Notes: generated from the letters alone by a model not told the origin. Positions 8,648-17,490 are shown, counted from the stretch's first letter. The stretch: DNA of 64,000 nucleotides from Nitrosarchaeum sp. (GCA_025699025.1 JAILWJ010000003.1:216192-280191), one strand, 5' to 3'. Made by a program: numbers and translations.

Positions 8648-9768
8648 TTCAAACCATCCACAAAATAGCGGCTCAAGTCAAGCGTTCCAGCATCATGAAG
8701 AACTGTTGAGAATATGAACATTGCAGGCAGTAAGACGATCATGTTAAATGGAAATGTTATCCCAAGTGCAGAGGTTATGTATAATCCCGGATTTGCCTTT
8801 CTTATCGCGGTTCTCAAAACAGATGGCGCTGCAATAAAAGAAGCACTAGCAAACAACAGACCCAACAACACGGAACCTCCAATGCTCAATCCAATGTATG
8901 TAGACACAACAACTCCGACAATGCCATTAAAAGTCGGCACTGCCACAGAGAAAATTATTAAAAATTTACCTGCTTTTTTTACATCCTCCAATTTTTGACC
9001 AGTTATTATCCCCATTTCAATTAGAAATATCACCAGTGCAGGAAAAAACATGTCTTCAAATCCAAGCTTTATGGATTGAAAACCGCCCTCTCCAATAACA
9101 TATCCGATAATGATTGAGCCCAATAAAATCACAATGGCCTTTCCTGCCATGGTGTTTTGCAAGACTTGTTTCATTGATGCCTCGTCACGCACTTCTCCAA
9201 TTTCAACTGCAATAGAATCATCGCTTGGAACCTGCTTTACATCTGTCAGAATTTGTTTTGTTTCATAGTGTTTTGATTTTTGATTTTTTGTTATTGACAT
9301 GTTTACTAGAAAAACGCACAAAATCAGGCTTACAGGTTCCAAAACTGCAAGTATTACAGCCATGAATCCCTCTGACGGTTGATTTTGAGTTTTGAGAAAA
9401 GACAAGCCGACAGAAAAACTAGTTGCGCCTACAGATCCGTATGCTGCTGCAATGGCATATGAATCAAAAATGTTGAACTTGCCAAGGCGTCTGAGTATTT
9501 GATAGTGATTAAGAGTCATTGCAACAGACAGGCCAACTGCAACCAAAATCGGGACTATCATATTGTCAAACCCCATTTTTCTCATTTCCAAACCACCATG
9601 CAATCCAATTACTGCCAGAAGATAGATTGGCAAAAACTCTGAAATGGCATCAGGAATTTTCAAGTCAGATTTTATCCGTGTTGCGACTATCCCTAAAATA
9701 AAAAACAGGATCAAAGGAGTAAGAATGCTAGATTGAATAATTGCAACAATATCCATCCAACTCAACAC
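8644..9768 (-). CDS. sbtA: SbtA-type sodium-dependent bicarbonate transporter
   Basis: A 374-residue polytopic membrane protein with about ten hydrophobic segments and one polar loop at about 170-205. The start (MDIVAIIQSSILTPLILFFILG, DLKIPDAISEFLPIYLLAVIGLHGG) and the inverted-repeat pattern, with similar segments such as PALVIFLIEMGIITGQ in the second half, match the SbtA family. The length is close to that of cyanobacterial SbtA. It would bring bicarbonate into the cell, the substrate of the acetyl/propionyl-CoA carboxylase encoded at 60-64 kb. It forms an operon with the PII-like gene downstream and lies 11 bases after a DUF1059-like gene. Confidence 0.75.
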   Translation of the reverse strand: MLSWMDIVAIIQSSILTPLILFFILGIVATRIKSDLKIPDAISEFLPIYLLAVIGLHGGLEMRKMGFDNMIVPILVAVGLSVAMTLNHYQILRRLGKFNIFDSYAIAAAYGSVGATSFSVGLSFLKTQNQPSEGFMAVILAVLEPVSLILCVFLVNMSITKNQKSKHYETKQILTDVKQVPSDDSIAVEIGEVRDEASMKQVLQNTMAGKAIVILLGSIIIGYVIGEGGFQSIKLGFEDMFFPALVIFLIEMGIITGQKLEDVKKAGKFLIIFSVAVPTFNGIVGVVVSTYIGLSIGGSVLLGLLFASASFIAAPSVLRTAIRKANPGLYITSALGITFPFNMIVLLPAMFIFSTVLHDAGTLDLSRYFVDGLK

Positions 9769-9779
9769 TCCTAGTTTTT

Positions 9780-10052
9780 TTATGGAAAGTTTCTATGGCC
9801 AATACGCCATTTATCTAATCTAAATGACTCACACCCATCAACACAGGTTATTTTTTCATTCTTTGTGGATTCCAAATGCTCCAGTGCGATGTTTTGGACA
9901 GCAATAAAATCAAAAATATCCTTTTTTTGATAGTCTCGCCTGTGGCTAATTCGTACGTGCTTTTCAAAGTCATTTGCCAGTGTTTTTTGATCATTGTTAT
10001 GTACAATAAAATCACAATCAAAGCCAACCTTTTTGCAAATTAACTTGTACAT
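9780..10052 (-). CDS. DUF1059-like small protein, first gene of the sbt operon
   Basis: A 90-residue protein starting MYKLICKKVGFDCDFIVHNN, which fits the DUF1059 pattern (C...G.DCDF followed by a helix with a His-rich end, here FEKHVRISHRRDYQK). The C-terminal part (EKITCVDGCESF) adds two Cys. It is probably a small metal-binding or regulatory protein. It stands directly upstream of the transporter, 11 bases apart, and is probably co-transcribed. A TATA-like AAATTATAT lies about 25-30 bases before the start codon. Confidence 0.5.
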   Translation of the reverse strand: MYKLICKKVGFDCDFIVHNNDQKTLANDFEKHVRISHRRDYQKKDIFDFIAVQNIALEHLESTKNEKITCVDGCESFRLDKWRIGHRNFP

Positions 10053-10090
10053 GGAAATAACGTATCATGCGTAGATATAATTTCTCAGTC

Positions 10091-10109
10091 TACAGTGTGG
10101 GACACTGTA
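10091..10109. promoter_or_regulatory. Perfect inverted repeat between sbt operon and RHH regulator
   Basis: TACAGTGT-GGG-ACACTGTA is a perfect 8-bp inverted repeat with a 3-bp centre. It sits in the divergent intergenic region, just upstream of the TATA-like box of the minus-strand DUF1059-sbtA-sbtB operon. It has the size and symmetry of an operator. The adjacent RHH-type gene is the natural candidate binder (inference). Confidence 0.5.
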
Positions 10110-10229
10110 ACACAAGTCACAATCATGACCAATAATGCTCCAGATCAAACACAGGTGATGGGAATCCTGATTGCAACTCAGCTGTTTTTAATTAAATTAA
10201 AATGGTGTACTTGTCAATCCCAACCATCA

Positions 10230-10760
10230 ATGGTTCAGAAAAAAAGAGCCCCTACAGAACACGCAAGTTTTAGAATAAACACAAGCACTTTGGATAATTT
10301 AAAAAAAATCTCCAAAGACCAAAAACTAAGTCTCAACACATACGTAAACCAAATTTTTGACTCTCATGTAAACTGGGATGTAAATGCTTCTGAAATAGGC
10401 TGGATTGTGATGCTAAAATCAGCTTCCATGGAGTTGATAAAACACATAGACAACCAAACGATAATCAAAATAGCAAAAGATGCAGCAGAGAGTGGCGCAA
10501 AAGAGATTGCATTATCAATGAGAGGAAAATACGGTGTTAACGAATGGATTTCAATTTTAAAAGAGCGAGCAAAATCATCAGGGTTTTCAATTAAAGAGTA
10601 CAATGAAGACAGCGGCACAAAATTAGTCATGTATCATGAAATGGGAGAGCAGTGGTCTTTGTTTTTCAGAACATATTATGAGGCAGTGTTTTTTGATTTG
10701 GGCTCCAAGATAAAAACAGAATATACAGAAAATTCAATCATAATAGAATTGGAATCGTAG
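10230..10760 (+). CDS. Ribbon-helix-helix type DNA-binding regulator with unknown C-terminal domain
   Basis: I take the ATG at 10230 (MVQKKRAPTEHASFRINTST): a TATA-like stretch (TTTTTAATTAA) lies about 35 bases upstream, and the longer frame from a GTG at 10095 runs through the promoter and the inverted repeat. The product is 176 residues. Residues 11-45 (HASFRINTSTLDNLKKISKD, then LSLNTYVNQIF) match an Arc/CopG-type ribbon-helix-helix. The remaining 130 residues are a domain I do not recognise, perhaps for ligand sensing. It is divergent from the sbt operon and may control it. Confidence 0.6.
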   Translation: MVQKKRAPTEHASFRINTSTLDNLKKISKDQKLSLNTYVNQIFDSHVNWDVNASEIGWIVMLKSASMELIKHIDNQTIIKIAKDAAESGAKEIALSMRGKYGVNEWISILKERAKSSGFSIKEYNEDSGTKLVMYHEMGEQWSLFFRTYYEAVFFDLGSKIKTEYTENSIIIELES

Positions 10761-10855
10761 AGAGTATTCAGATCAATCCTTAAAGGGTTTGAACTGTTGT
10801 TTTCTGTTATGCACACATCATATCACTTGGCCCTACATCACTATTTGATTTAGGA

Positions 10856-10951
10856 TTGGCAGAACCTGCAATAATTTGGACTGTTCTAATTGTGTTTGTC
10901 GCAGTAGGAATTGCTGTGCTTGGCAATGCATCTGAAACCATGCGGGATTGA
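10856..10951 (+). CDS. Possible 31-residue single-pass membrane peptide (TTG start)
   Basis: In a gap of about 300 bases before tRNA-His, a reading frame from a TTG gives MAEPAIIWTVLIVFVAVGIA followed by VLGNASETMRD and a stop: one clean membrane helix. A 14-codon ORF (ATG at 10809) ends 2 bases before it. The start codon is uncertain because the frame is open further upstream without an ATG. The clean helix is the only support. Confidence 0.3.
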   Translation: MAEPAIIWTVLIVFVAVGIAVLGNASETMRD

Positions 10952-11064
10952 ACCCAATTGCAGTGTTGAATAAATGGTTTGATATTATGATCCTACAAGA
11001 AAATTATTCTTAGTTCAAAATCGTCTCTTCTAGGCATCAAAAGGATCTTAAACTAATTTGTGTA

Positions 11065-11137
11065 GGCCCTCGAGGGGAATCGAACCCCTGTCCGGGGATC
11101 CACAGTCCCCTATACTAGCCACTATACTACGAGGGCC
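11065..11137 (-). tRNA. tRNA-His (GTG)
   Basis: Cloverleaf on the minus strand: acceptor stem GCCCTCG/CGAGGGC, anticodon stem GGGGA/TCCCC with loop CTGTGGA (anticodon GTG), and T-arm CAGGGG TTCGATT CCCCT. The His identity elements are encoded: an extra 5' G (position -1) opposite a discriminator C. No CCA is encoded and no intron is seen. Confidence 0.93.
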
Positions 11138-11234
11138 ACGAGAAAGAAAAGTTGTTTATCCTGTAATAATCTTTGATTTCGCTTTGATGAAAATGAGCCT
11201 GTAGATTTATTATTGAGCAGTTTAGATTTCAGTT

Positions 11235-11315
11235 ATGAGATTTTGGTGGGTAGCTATGGCAATAGCAATCGGACTCACATGGGTCGGCGTAAACTATATG
11301 CTGCCATGGAAATAG
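11235..11315 (+). CDS. Tiny 26-residue membrane peptide
   Basis: ATG to TAG encodes MRFWWVAMAIAIGLTWVGVN plus YMLPWK: a single hydrophobic helix with three Trp before a short basic end. A TATA-like TTTATTATT lies about 33 bases before the ATG, as expected for a leaderless thaumarchaeal transcript. This promoter fit makes it more credible than a random ORF. It could be a small subunit of a membrane complex. No homology was tested. Confidence 0.4.
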   Translation: MRFWWVAMAIAIGLTWVGVNYMLPWK

Positions 11316-11404
11316 AGACCAGCCATACACTTTTGATTGACTTAGAAACTTGCGATAAAAATTAACGATCGCTTTAAATTTGTTGTATTAGGCTATTTGT
11401 CATC

Positions 11405-12424
11405 TTGAAGAGAAGCATCATACCAAACAGATTACGCGTGGGAAAAAAGCCAGTGGAGGAATCATCAGGCAAATCAGTAGAAAGAATTCAGGGTAATGGA
11501 TTCACATGGATAGATGTCCAAAATCCTGAAAGATGGATAATTGAGGATCTTGCGCAGGAATTCAACCTAAATACGCTTAACATCGAAGACAGTCTGGCAA
11601 AATTTGAGCTTCCAAAACTAGACGCATATGACGATCATTTCTTTCTGATTCTTCATTTTCCGCCATTATTCTCAAAAATTTCCGTGCCACAAGTCAGCCA
11701 GTTATCAGTTTTCATGGGAAAGAACTTTCTCATTACAATCCACCAAGGCGATCTGACACCACTAGTAGAGATAGTCAAGACATGCAAGGATGCACATGAC
11801 GTCCAACGCAGAGATCAGTTGTTGGGAGAATCATCAGGTGCATTGCTACACGAGATAATAGATGTACTGGTCGACGACATGCTTCACACTTTGCGAAGAA
11901 TCATGGCAAATCTGGTAGAGATTGAGGAGGGGGTATTTGATGAGAGAAGGTCGGTTGCAAGACAGATTTCGCGATTAAGAAAGGAGATCACAATACTTAG
12001 GCGAATTTCAAATCCATTAAAGAGGCTAGTGTTGGAAACCGGTAAACAAGTAGAGCGTTTTATTCCAAGAGATGACGTTGAGCTCAAATTATACTTTGAT
12101 GATGTCATTGACCACCTTGATAGAATAATTGAAAGCCTAGAAGAGTCCAAGGAGACAATGGAAATCTACAAGGATACAGATTTCGTGTTGAGTACAGAAA
12201 AGACAAACAAAGTACTTGCCGTACTCACCATGATATTCACACTTGCAATCCCAGCTACAGTAATTGGAACATTTTATGGGATGAACATCGCACTGCCAGG
12301 AGGCACGGATGATGTCCCGACGATATTTGGAACATATTCTTCGTTTATAATAATTGTTTTAGCATCAGTCATTCCAGCAGGGCTGATGTTTGCATACTTT
12401 AGAAGAATCGGATGGATTGATTAG
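11405..12424 (+). CDS. corA: CorA-type magnesium/metal transporter
   Basis: A 339-residue protein with the CorA architecture: a cytoplasmic domain of about 270 residues with a long helical part, then two C-terminal membrane helices, with the signature YGMN just after the first. It forms a pentameric Mg2+ (or Co2+/Ni2+) channel. The start is a TTG (MKRSIIPNRLRVGKKP) with a TATA-like TTTAAATTT about 30 bases upstream; no ATG fits better. Its end overlaps the end of the convergent minus-strand gene by 4 bases. Confidence 0.9.
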   Translation: MKRSIIPNRLRVGKKPVEESSGKSVERIQGNGFTWIDVQNPERWIIEDLAQEFNLNTLNIEDSLAKFELPKLDAYDDHFFLILHFPPLFSKISVPQVSQLSVFMGKNFLITIHQGDLTPLVEIVKTCKDAHDVQRRDQLLGESSGALLHEIIDVLVDDMLHTLRRIMANLVEIEEGVFDERRSVARQISRLRKEITILRRISNPLKRLVLETGKQVERFIPRDDVELKLYFDDVIDHLDRIIESLEESKETMEIYKDTDFVLSTEKTNKVLAVLTMIFTLAIPATVIGTFYGMNIALPGGTDDVPTIFGTYSSFIIIVLASVIPAGLMFAYFRRIGWID

Positions 12425-13230
12425 AACTCAGTTACTGTCTCATGCAGACTGATTCTAATTTTTGTCAGAGACAAGCTAAGATCATCCGGGATTACGACCA
12501 ACAAGCCTGAATTTGCGCCAACATTGGTACAGATTCCAGTAAAGCTCTGGCGGTTTAGCGCAAAGCATCCATCCTGTTCATAATATTCAAAAGAATTTTC
12601 ATTCAGAAGATTCTCCAGTTCTTTTGCAGAAGGAACAAAGAACACATCAAATCCAACATTTTTGTCATTTATGGAAATCGCATATTCATATGAAGTATTA
12701 TCTCTGGACGTGCAAATTGGAATGAATTCAGCATATCCGGTTTGTATAAGCTCTTTTTGTTTTTCTAAATCATAGTTTTCATTAGCAACATCTGAAAACT
12801 TGAACACGTACGGATCGTTTCCGATCTGGGTACCCTGAATAAACTCCATGTTGCTTCTAACAGCATCAATGGCATACCTGTACAATGGTGGTTTCCAGCT
12901 AGACTCACAATTGCTAAATTCATGTGTCAGTCGTACGAATGGTTTCTGGTTCTGATACTGTAGCTGGTTTGAGTTATAGTCAAAGGATTCACTTGGATCA
13001 TAAAAAACGCTTTTTGATGATTCCGGGTTAGGATTAGACCATACGGTTGTAACATCATAGAAGATGTTTCCAGGATAGCTGTTCCATTCTTCCTGAAGGT
13101 GTACATAGACAGAATATTTGTTAATGTCCTGCTCATATGGAGAACTAAATACCATATGGCCATACAACATGTTAAACAAGATTAGCAGGAATGCGGCTGT
13201 GGGAAAAATAAAATAAAATATTTTTTTCAT
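12421..13230 (-). CDS. Exported protein with N-terminal anchor, unknown function
   Basis: A 269-residue protein with a hydrophobic N-terminus (MKKIFYFIFPTAAFLLILFN) and a polar extracytoplasmic part. Four Cys (about residues 109, 173, 222 and 233) could form disulfides. Asn, Tyr and Ser are frequent, as in other exported proteins of this genome. It is a monocistronic gene convergent with corA. I recognise no family. Confidence 0.6.
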   Translation of the reverse strand: MKKIFYFIFPTAAFLLILFNMLYGHMVFSSPYEQDINKYSVYVHLQEEWNSYPGNIFYDVTTVWSNPNPESSKSVFYDPSESFDYNSNQLQYQNQKPFVRLTHEFSNCESSWKPPLYRYAIDAVRSNMEFIQGTQIGNDPYVFKFSDVANENYDLEKQKELIQTGYAEFIPICTSRDNTSYEYAISINDKNVGFDVFFVPSAKELENLLNENSFEYYEQDGCFALNRQSFTGICTNVGANSGLLVVIPDDLSLSLTKIRISLHETVTEF

Positions 13231-13366
13231 GTGTAAAAATTGAGAATTCCAAGTAATAATTCTTGGTCAGAACATCATAATTCCAAGAGGCATTATTTTA
13301 AACAAAAGCAAATAATCTGTAATTTTTATCAGCTTAGATAAATACAAGATGTAGGGATACTGTGTC

Positions 13367-13639
13367 ATGGGAAAAATCAAAATCAGAACCGGTAGGGGTA
13401 CAGGGACTAGAGAAGTAGACGACGAACAGAAAAAATGGTCTGGTGATGAATACAGAAAATTGCAAGAAGAGCGAAAAAAGGCAGCAGGAAACAGGACTGT
13501 TCATACAGGTAGAGGTACAGGCTCAAGAAAGTTAGGAGACTTGCCAGATCCAAAACCAAGACCATCAACTGAGGGCATGACAAGGGTTACAGGACGAGGA
13601 ACCGGTTCAAGAAAGAGTACAAACAAAGGTTCTGGATAA
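13367..13639 (+). CDS. Basic low-complexity protein with three GRGTGxR repeats
   Basis: A 90-residue, strongly basic protein with three copies of a short motif: TGRGTGTRE near the start, TGRGTGSRK in the middle and TGRGTGSRK near the end, separated by about 35-40 residues including a charged helix (EYRKLQEERKKAA). The Arg/Gly-rich motifs recall RGG-type nucleic-acid binding regions, so it may bind RNA or DNA. It is monocistronic with its own upstream region. I do not recognise a named family. Confidence 0.55.
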   Translation: MGKIKIRTGRGTGTREVDDEQKKWSGDEYRKLQEERKKAAGNRTVHTGRGTGSRKLGDLPDPKPRPSTEGMTRVTGRGTGSRKSTNKGSG

Positions 13640-13747
13640 AAAATCTAGAATTTTCATTTTTCTGGATTTGCCTAGTGAATCTCATAGTTAGAGCAGACAG
13701 ATAGATTTAGAAAATTATATTTAATCAGAGTAAGCTTTGTTAGTATC

Positions 13748-14173
13748 TTGGGAAAGATAAAAAACATTCTAGTGCCACTTGATGGTTCGGTTTCGTCTAA
13801 GAAAGGGTTTAACCTTGCAATAACTCTTGCAAAGTCACTTGATTCAAAAATTACTGCAATCAACGTGATAAGATTTTCAAATGATTTTCAATTTCCAGTG
13901 TCATCAGAAATAAAGAAAATTCACGCTAAAAACGCGGAAAAAATTATTTCAGATGCACAAAATATTGCAAAAAAAGAAAAGATACCGTTTGTTGGAAAAA
14001 TTGCAAAGGGAGCAAACATCGGAGGCGAGATTATAAAATTTTCAAGGAATAAAAAAATTGATCTTATAATTATCGGCTCCAGGGGACCGTATCCAGGCTC
14101 AGAAACGTTTCTGGGAAGTGTTGCAAACTATGTACTGCACAAAACCAACATTCCAATAACAATAATAAAATAA
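13748..14173 (+). CDS. Universal stress protein (UspA family)
   Basis: A 141-residue cytoplasmic protein with the Usp fold: opening strand ILVPLDGS, and the ATP-binding signature G-2x-G-9x-G-S near the end (GSRGPYPGSETFLGSVANYV), closing with IPITIIK. The start is a TTG (MGKIKNILVP). The intact nucleotide motif suggests an ATP-binding type. It is convergent with the transaldolase gene. Two further Usp genes lie at 43.9-44.8 kb. Confidence 0.9.
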   Translation: MGKIKNILVPLDGSVSSKKGFNLAITLAKSLDSKITAINVIRFSNDFQFPVSSEIKKIHAKNAEKIISDAQNIAKKEKIPFVGKIAKGANIGGEIIKFSRNKKIDLIIIGSRGPYPGSETFLGSVANYVLHKTNIPITIIK

Positions 14174-14183
14174 AAAACTAAAA

Positions 14184-14855
14184 CTAGATTTTGACGTCTG
14201 GGTTTCCTTTCTTCAGTTTTTCCCAGTCAGAGAGAAAGTTTTCCAGTCCGATGTCAGTGAGTGGATGGCTAAGCATCTTTTCCAGCACTGCAGGAGGCAA
14301 TGTGACAACGTCTGCGCCAATTTTAGCGGCATCGACAACATGCATTGGATGTCTGACACTGGCAACAAGGATCTGTGTGGTAAAACTGTCTTTATAATTA
14401 GAGAATATCTCCTTAATTTCTTTAATCAGATGCATGCCGTCCTGACCAATATCATCCAGTCGTCCAATAAACGGACTGACATATTTTGCGCCAGACTTTG
14501 CTGCAAGAAGCGCTTGGTTGGGCGAGAACACAAGAGTAACATTTACTGGAATTCCTTGAGAAGAAAGGCTTTTGCAGGCTTTGAGTCCATCAGGGGTCAT
14601 TGGAACTTTAACTACAACGTTTTTTCCATATTCTCGCAACCGCTTTCCCTCTTCCATCATACCAGAGTAATCAGTACTTACAACCTCAAGACTCACGTCG
14701 CCTTTGATGATTTTAGTGATTTCTGCCATTGCGTCTTTTGGATTTCCGCCCTCTTTTGACAGCAATGAAGGATTTGTGGTAATCCCATCAAGCAAGCCCA
14801 TGTCATTGAATTTTCTAATGGATTCAAGGTTGGCAGTGTCTAGAAAAATTTTCAT
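14184..14855 (-). CDS. tal: Transaldolase (small TalC/Fsa-like type)
   Basis: A 223-residue TIM-barrel aldolase: MKIFLDTANLESIRKFNDMG, GITTNPSLLSKEGG, VVVKVPMTPDGLKA with the Schiff-base lysine region, and LVFSPNQALLAAKSGAKYVS with FIGRLDDIGQDG. The length matches the short TalC/F6P-aldolase subfamily. In this operon with transketolase and RPE it completes the non-oxidative pentose-phosphate route, giving ribose and erythrose phosphates from glycolytic intermediates. It is the last gene of three and overlaps the preceding one by 4 bases. Confidence 0.9.
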   Translation of the reverse strand: MKIFLDTANLESIRKFNDMGLLDGITTNPSLLSKEGGNPKDAMAEITKIIKGDVSLEVVSTDYSGMMEEGKRLREYGKNVVVKVPMTPDGLKACKSLSSQGIPVNVTLVFSPNQALLAAKSGAKYVSPFIGRLDDIGQDGMHLIKEIKEIFSNYKDSFTTQILVASVRHPMHVVDAAKIGADVVTLPPAVLEKMLSHPLTDIGLENFLSDWEKLKKGNPDVKI

Positions 14856-15826
14856 AATTTTTTGCTCCTTAACTCTTTGACCTGCTTTGCTATATTAAAA
14901 GATGTTATGCCGTGCTTTTCTAAAAGAAGTGGGATCTCATCATCGCGTGCTGATTCCCCAAACATGTCTTGCGCACCAATACGCCTTATTGGAACTGGAT
15001 ACCGCTCAGATACTGCCTCAGCAACTGCAGAGCCCATGCCGCCAAGAATATTATGCTCCTCGCATGTGACAATGCAACCAGTCTCACGAGAAGCCTTCTC
15101 TAGCAACTCAGCATCAATCGGTTTGACTGAGAACATGTCCAAGACTCTGCATGAAATTCCTTCCTGCTGCAACGAGTCGGCTGCTTCAAGTGCCATCCTA
15201 ACTGTAATTCCGCATGCAGCTATGGTACAGTCATTCCCATCACGGATTGTGATTCCTTTTCCTATCTGAAATTCCTGAGACGGAGAGTGCACTACAGGGG
15301 TCTGTGATCTTGCCATCCTCATGTAGAACGGACCGTATTCTTTTGACATCAGTCTAGTCAATTTTGAGACTGCAAATGTATCTGCAGGGATAAATACACG
15401 AAAGTTAGGAATCGCCCTCATTATTGCAATGTCTTCAATTTGCTGATGAGAGCCGCCATCAGGACCTACCGAAAGGCCTCCATGGGATACCACCAGCTTC
15501 ACATTCAAGCCTTTTTTTCCTGGAGGCGAGGGGTATGCAATTCCATTTCTAATTTGATCCACTGCTCTTCCTGGAAGAAATATTGCATACGTGCTTGCAA
15601 AAGAGGTCTTACCTGAAGCAGCAAGACCTGCAGAAAGAGATACGAGGTTTCCTTCTGCAATTCCAACATTAAAGAAGCGGTCTGGAAATTCTTTGCCAAA
15701 TCCAGATGTCTTCAGAGAGTCAGTTGTATCGGCTCCCAGAACAACAACGTTGGGATTTTCTCTGCCGATCTCAATCAGAGTTTTTGAGTATTCCGTTCTC
15801 ATGTCAGTCATTTCCGGAGGATTCAA
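14852..15826 (-). CDS. tktB: Transketolase C-terminal subunit
   Basis: A 324-residue protein equivalent to the pyrimidine-binding and C-terminal domains of transketolase: TEYSKTLIEIGRENPNVVVL, FFNVGIAEGNLVSLSAGLAA with the catalytic Glu of the TPP site, YGPFYMRMARSQTP, and the C-terminal domain with EEHNILGGMGSAVAE. It needs the N-terminal half, encoded upstream as part of a fusion, to make an active enzyme. It overlaps its neighbours by 4 bases on each side. Confidence 0.9.
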   Translation of the reverse strand: MNPPEMTDMRTEYSKTLIEIGRENPNVVVLGADTTDSLKTSGFGKEFPDRFFNVGIAEGNLVSLSAGLAASGKTSFASTYAIFLPGRAVDQIRNGIAYPSPPGKKGLNVKLVVSHGGLSVGPDGGSHQQIEDIAIMRAIPNFRVFIPADTFAVSKLTRLMSKEYGPFYMRMARSQTPVVHSPSQEFQIGKGITIRDGNDCTIAACGITVRMALEAADSLQQEGISCRVLDMFSVKPIDAELLEKASRETGCIVTCEEHNILGGMGSAVAEAVSERYPVPIRRIGAQDMFGESARDDEIPLLLEKHGITSFNIAKQVKELRSKKL

Positions 15827-17490
15827 AGATAGCCTGCCTCCTGTGCAATTTTCTTAATTTGATCCTTCTTTTCACCAACAATATGCAAGCCAATCCATTT
15901 CTTTACTAGTTCAGTTCCACCTAATTCATTGGCTTTATCAAGAAGCAGTTTTCTTCGGGTTTTCATGACTTGGTTCCTGAACTCTCTTATCGTACCCCTC
16001 ACATCTTGCTGCCCAATTATTGCACTGCCGCCAACAAACGCTCTTGCACCGTCTGCAAAGATAGAGCCAATATTGTCAAGTGTAACACCCCCATCGGCTT
16101 CAATATATCCTGAAAACTTGTTATCGTTTAGGACTGACTTTAATGATCTCATTTTTTCATGTGTTGCTTCAATGTATTTTTGTCCAGACTGTCCTGGAAC
16201 GACAGACATCACTATTAGCTGATCAAGTGTTGGAATGAATTTGTATGACCAGGCAGGCAGATCAGTGCTTGGATTTATTGCAAGACCCACACCGACTTGG
16301 TTTTGTTTCAGAAAGTCGTGAATTTCACCAAAGCTGGATTCATCACAGACTTCGGCATGTACGGTAATCATGTCACTTCCAGCATCAACATAGTCGCGTA
16401 CATGCTTTACTGGCTCATTAATCATCAGATGAGAATCAAACGGGATTACAGTTAGTGGTCTTAATTCTTTGATTTTTGTATGATCAAAAGTTTTGTTTGG
16501 CACAAATTGACCATCCATGACATCAAGATGAATATAGTCTGCCCTTCCAGCTACACATCGTTTGACTTCATTTTCCAGATTTGTCATATCCCCAGCAATG
16601 ATTGAAGGGGCAATCATGAATTGGGAATCAAGTTCGTCATAAATTATCGGCACTACGTCTGAATCAGGGGCCTTTCCATGCCATTGAGGATTATCCTCCA
16701 TGTGCTCAACTGCTTTTCCTTTAATGGTTCTTGAGATGATTATTGTAGGTATACCTTTTGTGGCATTGGCTTTTGCGATTGCCGCATCAATTTGTTCAAT
16801 TCTATGACCATCAATTTCAATCACATTCCAGCCAAATGATCGCCATTTGTCTCCGGTCTTCCATCTTGAAGCATCTTTCCACATCTCTGAAAGATCATCG
16901 CCGTCCAATCTTTCATCAAGAGGCATGATTTTTTCAGTGTATGAATCCTGTTGGATAAAGTTTCTATCTAAAAATGCCGTAAGGTTGTCTACTTTGTATT
17001 TTGCTGCAGTCATTGCAGCTTCCCACACTTGCCCCTCATCGGATTCTCCATCCCCCATAATTGTATAGACGTGGTAATTTTTCCCGTCAATCTTTCCAGC
17101 CAAAGCAATTCCGACAGAATACGATAGACCGGTGCCCAACGAGCCGCCGCAAAATTCAACGCCAGGGCATTTGAGATCAGGATGACCTTGGAGCTTGCTT
17201 CCAAATTTTCTCAGTGTGTCAAGTTCTGATTTAGGAAAATATCCTGCAACTGCCATGTTAGAAAACAGACCAGGGGCAGCATGACCCTTTGACAATACAA
17301 GACGATCTCGATCCTCCCATGTAGGATTTTTTGGATCGTATTTCAAATATTTGTAAAACAAGCAACCTAAAATTTCAGCCATTGAAAAAGAACCTCCCGG
17401 ATGACCAGAGCCTGCGTTGTTGGTGGCACGAATCACCAGTTTTCGGGCCTTTAGTACATTCTTCTTGATTTGATAATAATTCAGGCCCAT
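15823..17490 (-). CDS. Fusion: transketolase N-terminal subunit and ribulose-phosphate 3-epimerase
   Basis: One open frame holds two enzymes. In numbering from an upstream TTG at 17499, residues 1 to about 285 are the TPP-binding half of transketolase (SGHPGGSFSMAE at 31-42, GDGESDEGQ at 149-157). Residues about 295-510 are ribulose-5-phosphate 3-epimerase (APSIIAGD, HLDVMDGQFVPN at 324-335, FDSHLMI, MSVVPGQSGQ at 431-440, EADGGV at 468-472, GGSAI). The last 50 residues are a basic helical tail. I prefer the ATG at 17490; the TTG at 17499 also fits the TATA box near 17513-17525. The fusion may channel ribulose/xylulose 5-phosphate into transketolase. Confidence 0.85.
   Translation of the reverse strand: MGLNYYQIKKNVLKARKLVIRATNNAGSGHPGGSFSMAEILGCLFYKYLKYDPKNPTWEDRDRLVLSKGHAAPGLFSNMAVAGYFPKSELDTLRKFGSKLQGHPDLKCPGVEFCGGSLGTGLSYSVGIALAGKIDGKNYHVYTIMGDGESDEGQVWEAAMTAAKYKVDNLTAFLDRNFIQQDSYTEKIMPLDERLDGDDLSEMWKDASRWKTGDKWRSFGWNVIEIDGHRIEQIDAAIAKANATKGIPTIIISRTIKGKAVEHMEDNPQWHGKAPDSDVVPIIYDELDSQFMIAPSIIAGDMTNLENEVKRCVAGRADYIHLDVMDGQFVPNKTFDHTKIKELRPLTVIPFDSHLMINEPVKHVRDYVDAGSDMITVHAEVCDESSFGEIHDFLKQNQVGVGLAINPSTDLPAWSYKFIPTLDQLIVMSVVPGQSGQKYIEATHEKMRSLKSVLNDNKFSGYIEADGGVTLDNIGSIFADGARAFVGGSAIIGQQDVRGTIREFRNQVMKTRRKLLLDKANELGGTELVKKWIGLHIVGEKKDQIKKIAQEAGYL

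Noticed and set aside
10095-10229. Upstream extension of the RHH regulator from a GTG
   Set aside because: It runs through the inverted repeat and the likely promoter; the RHH motif starts shortly after the ATG at 10230.
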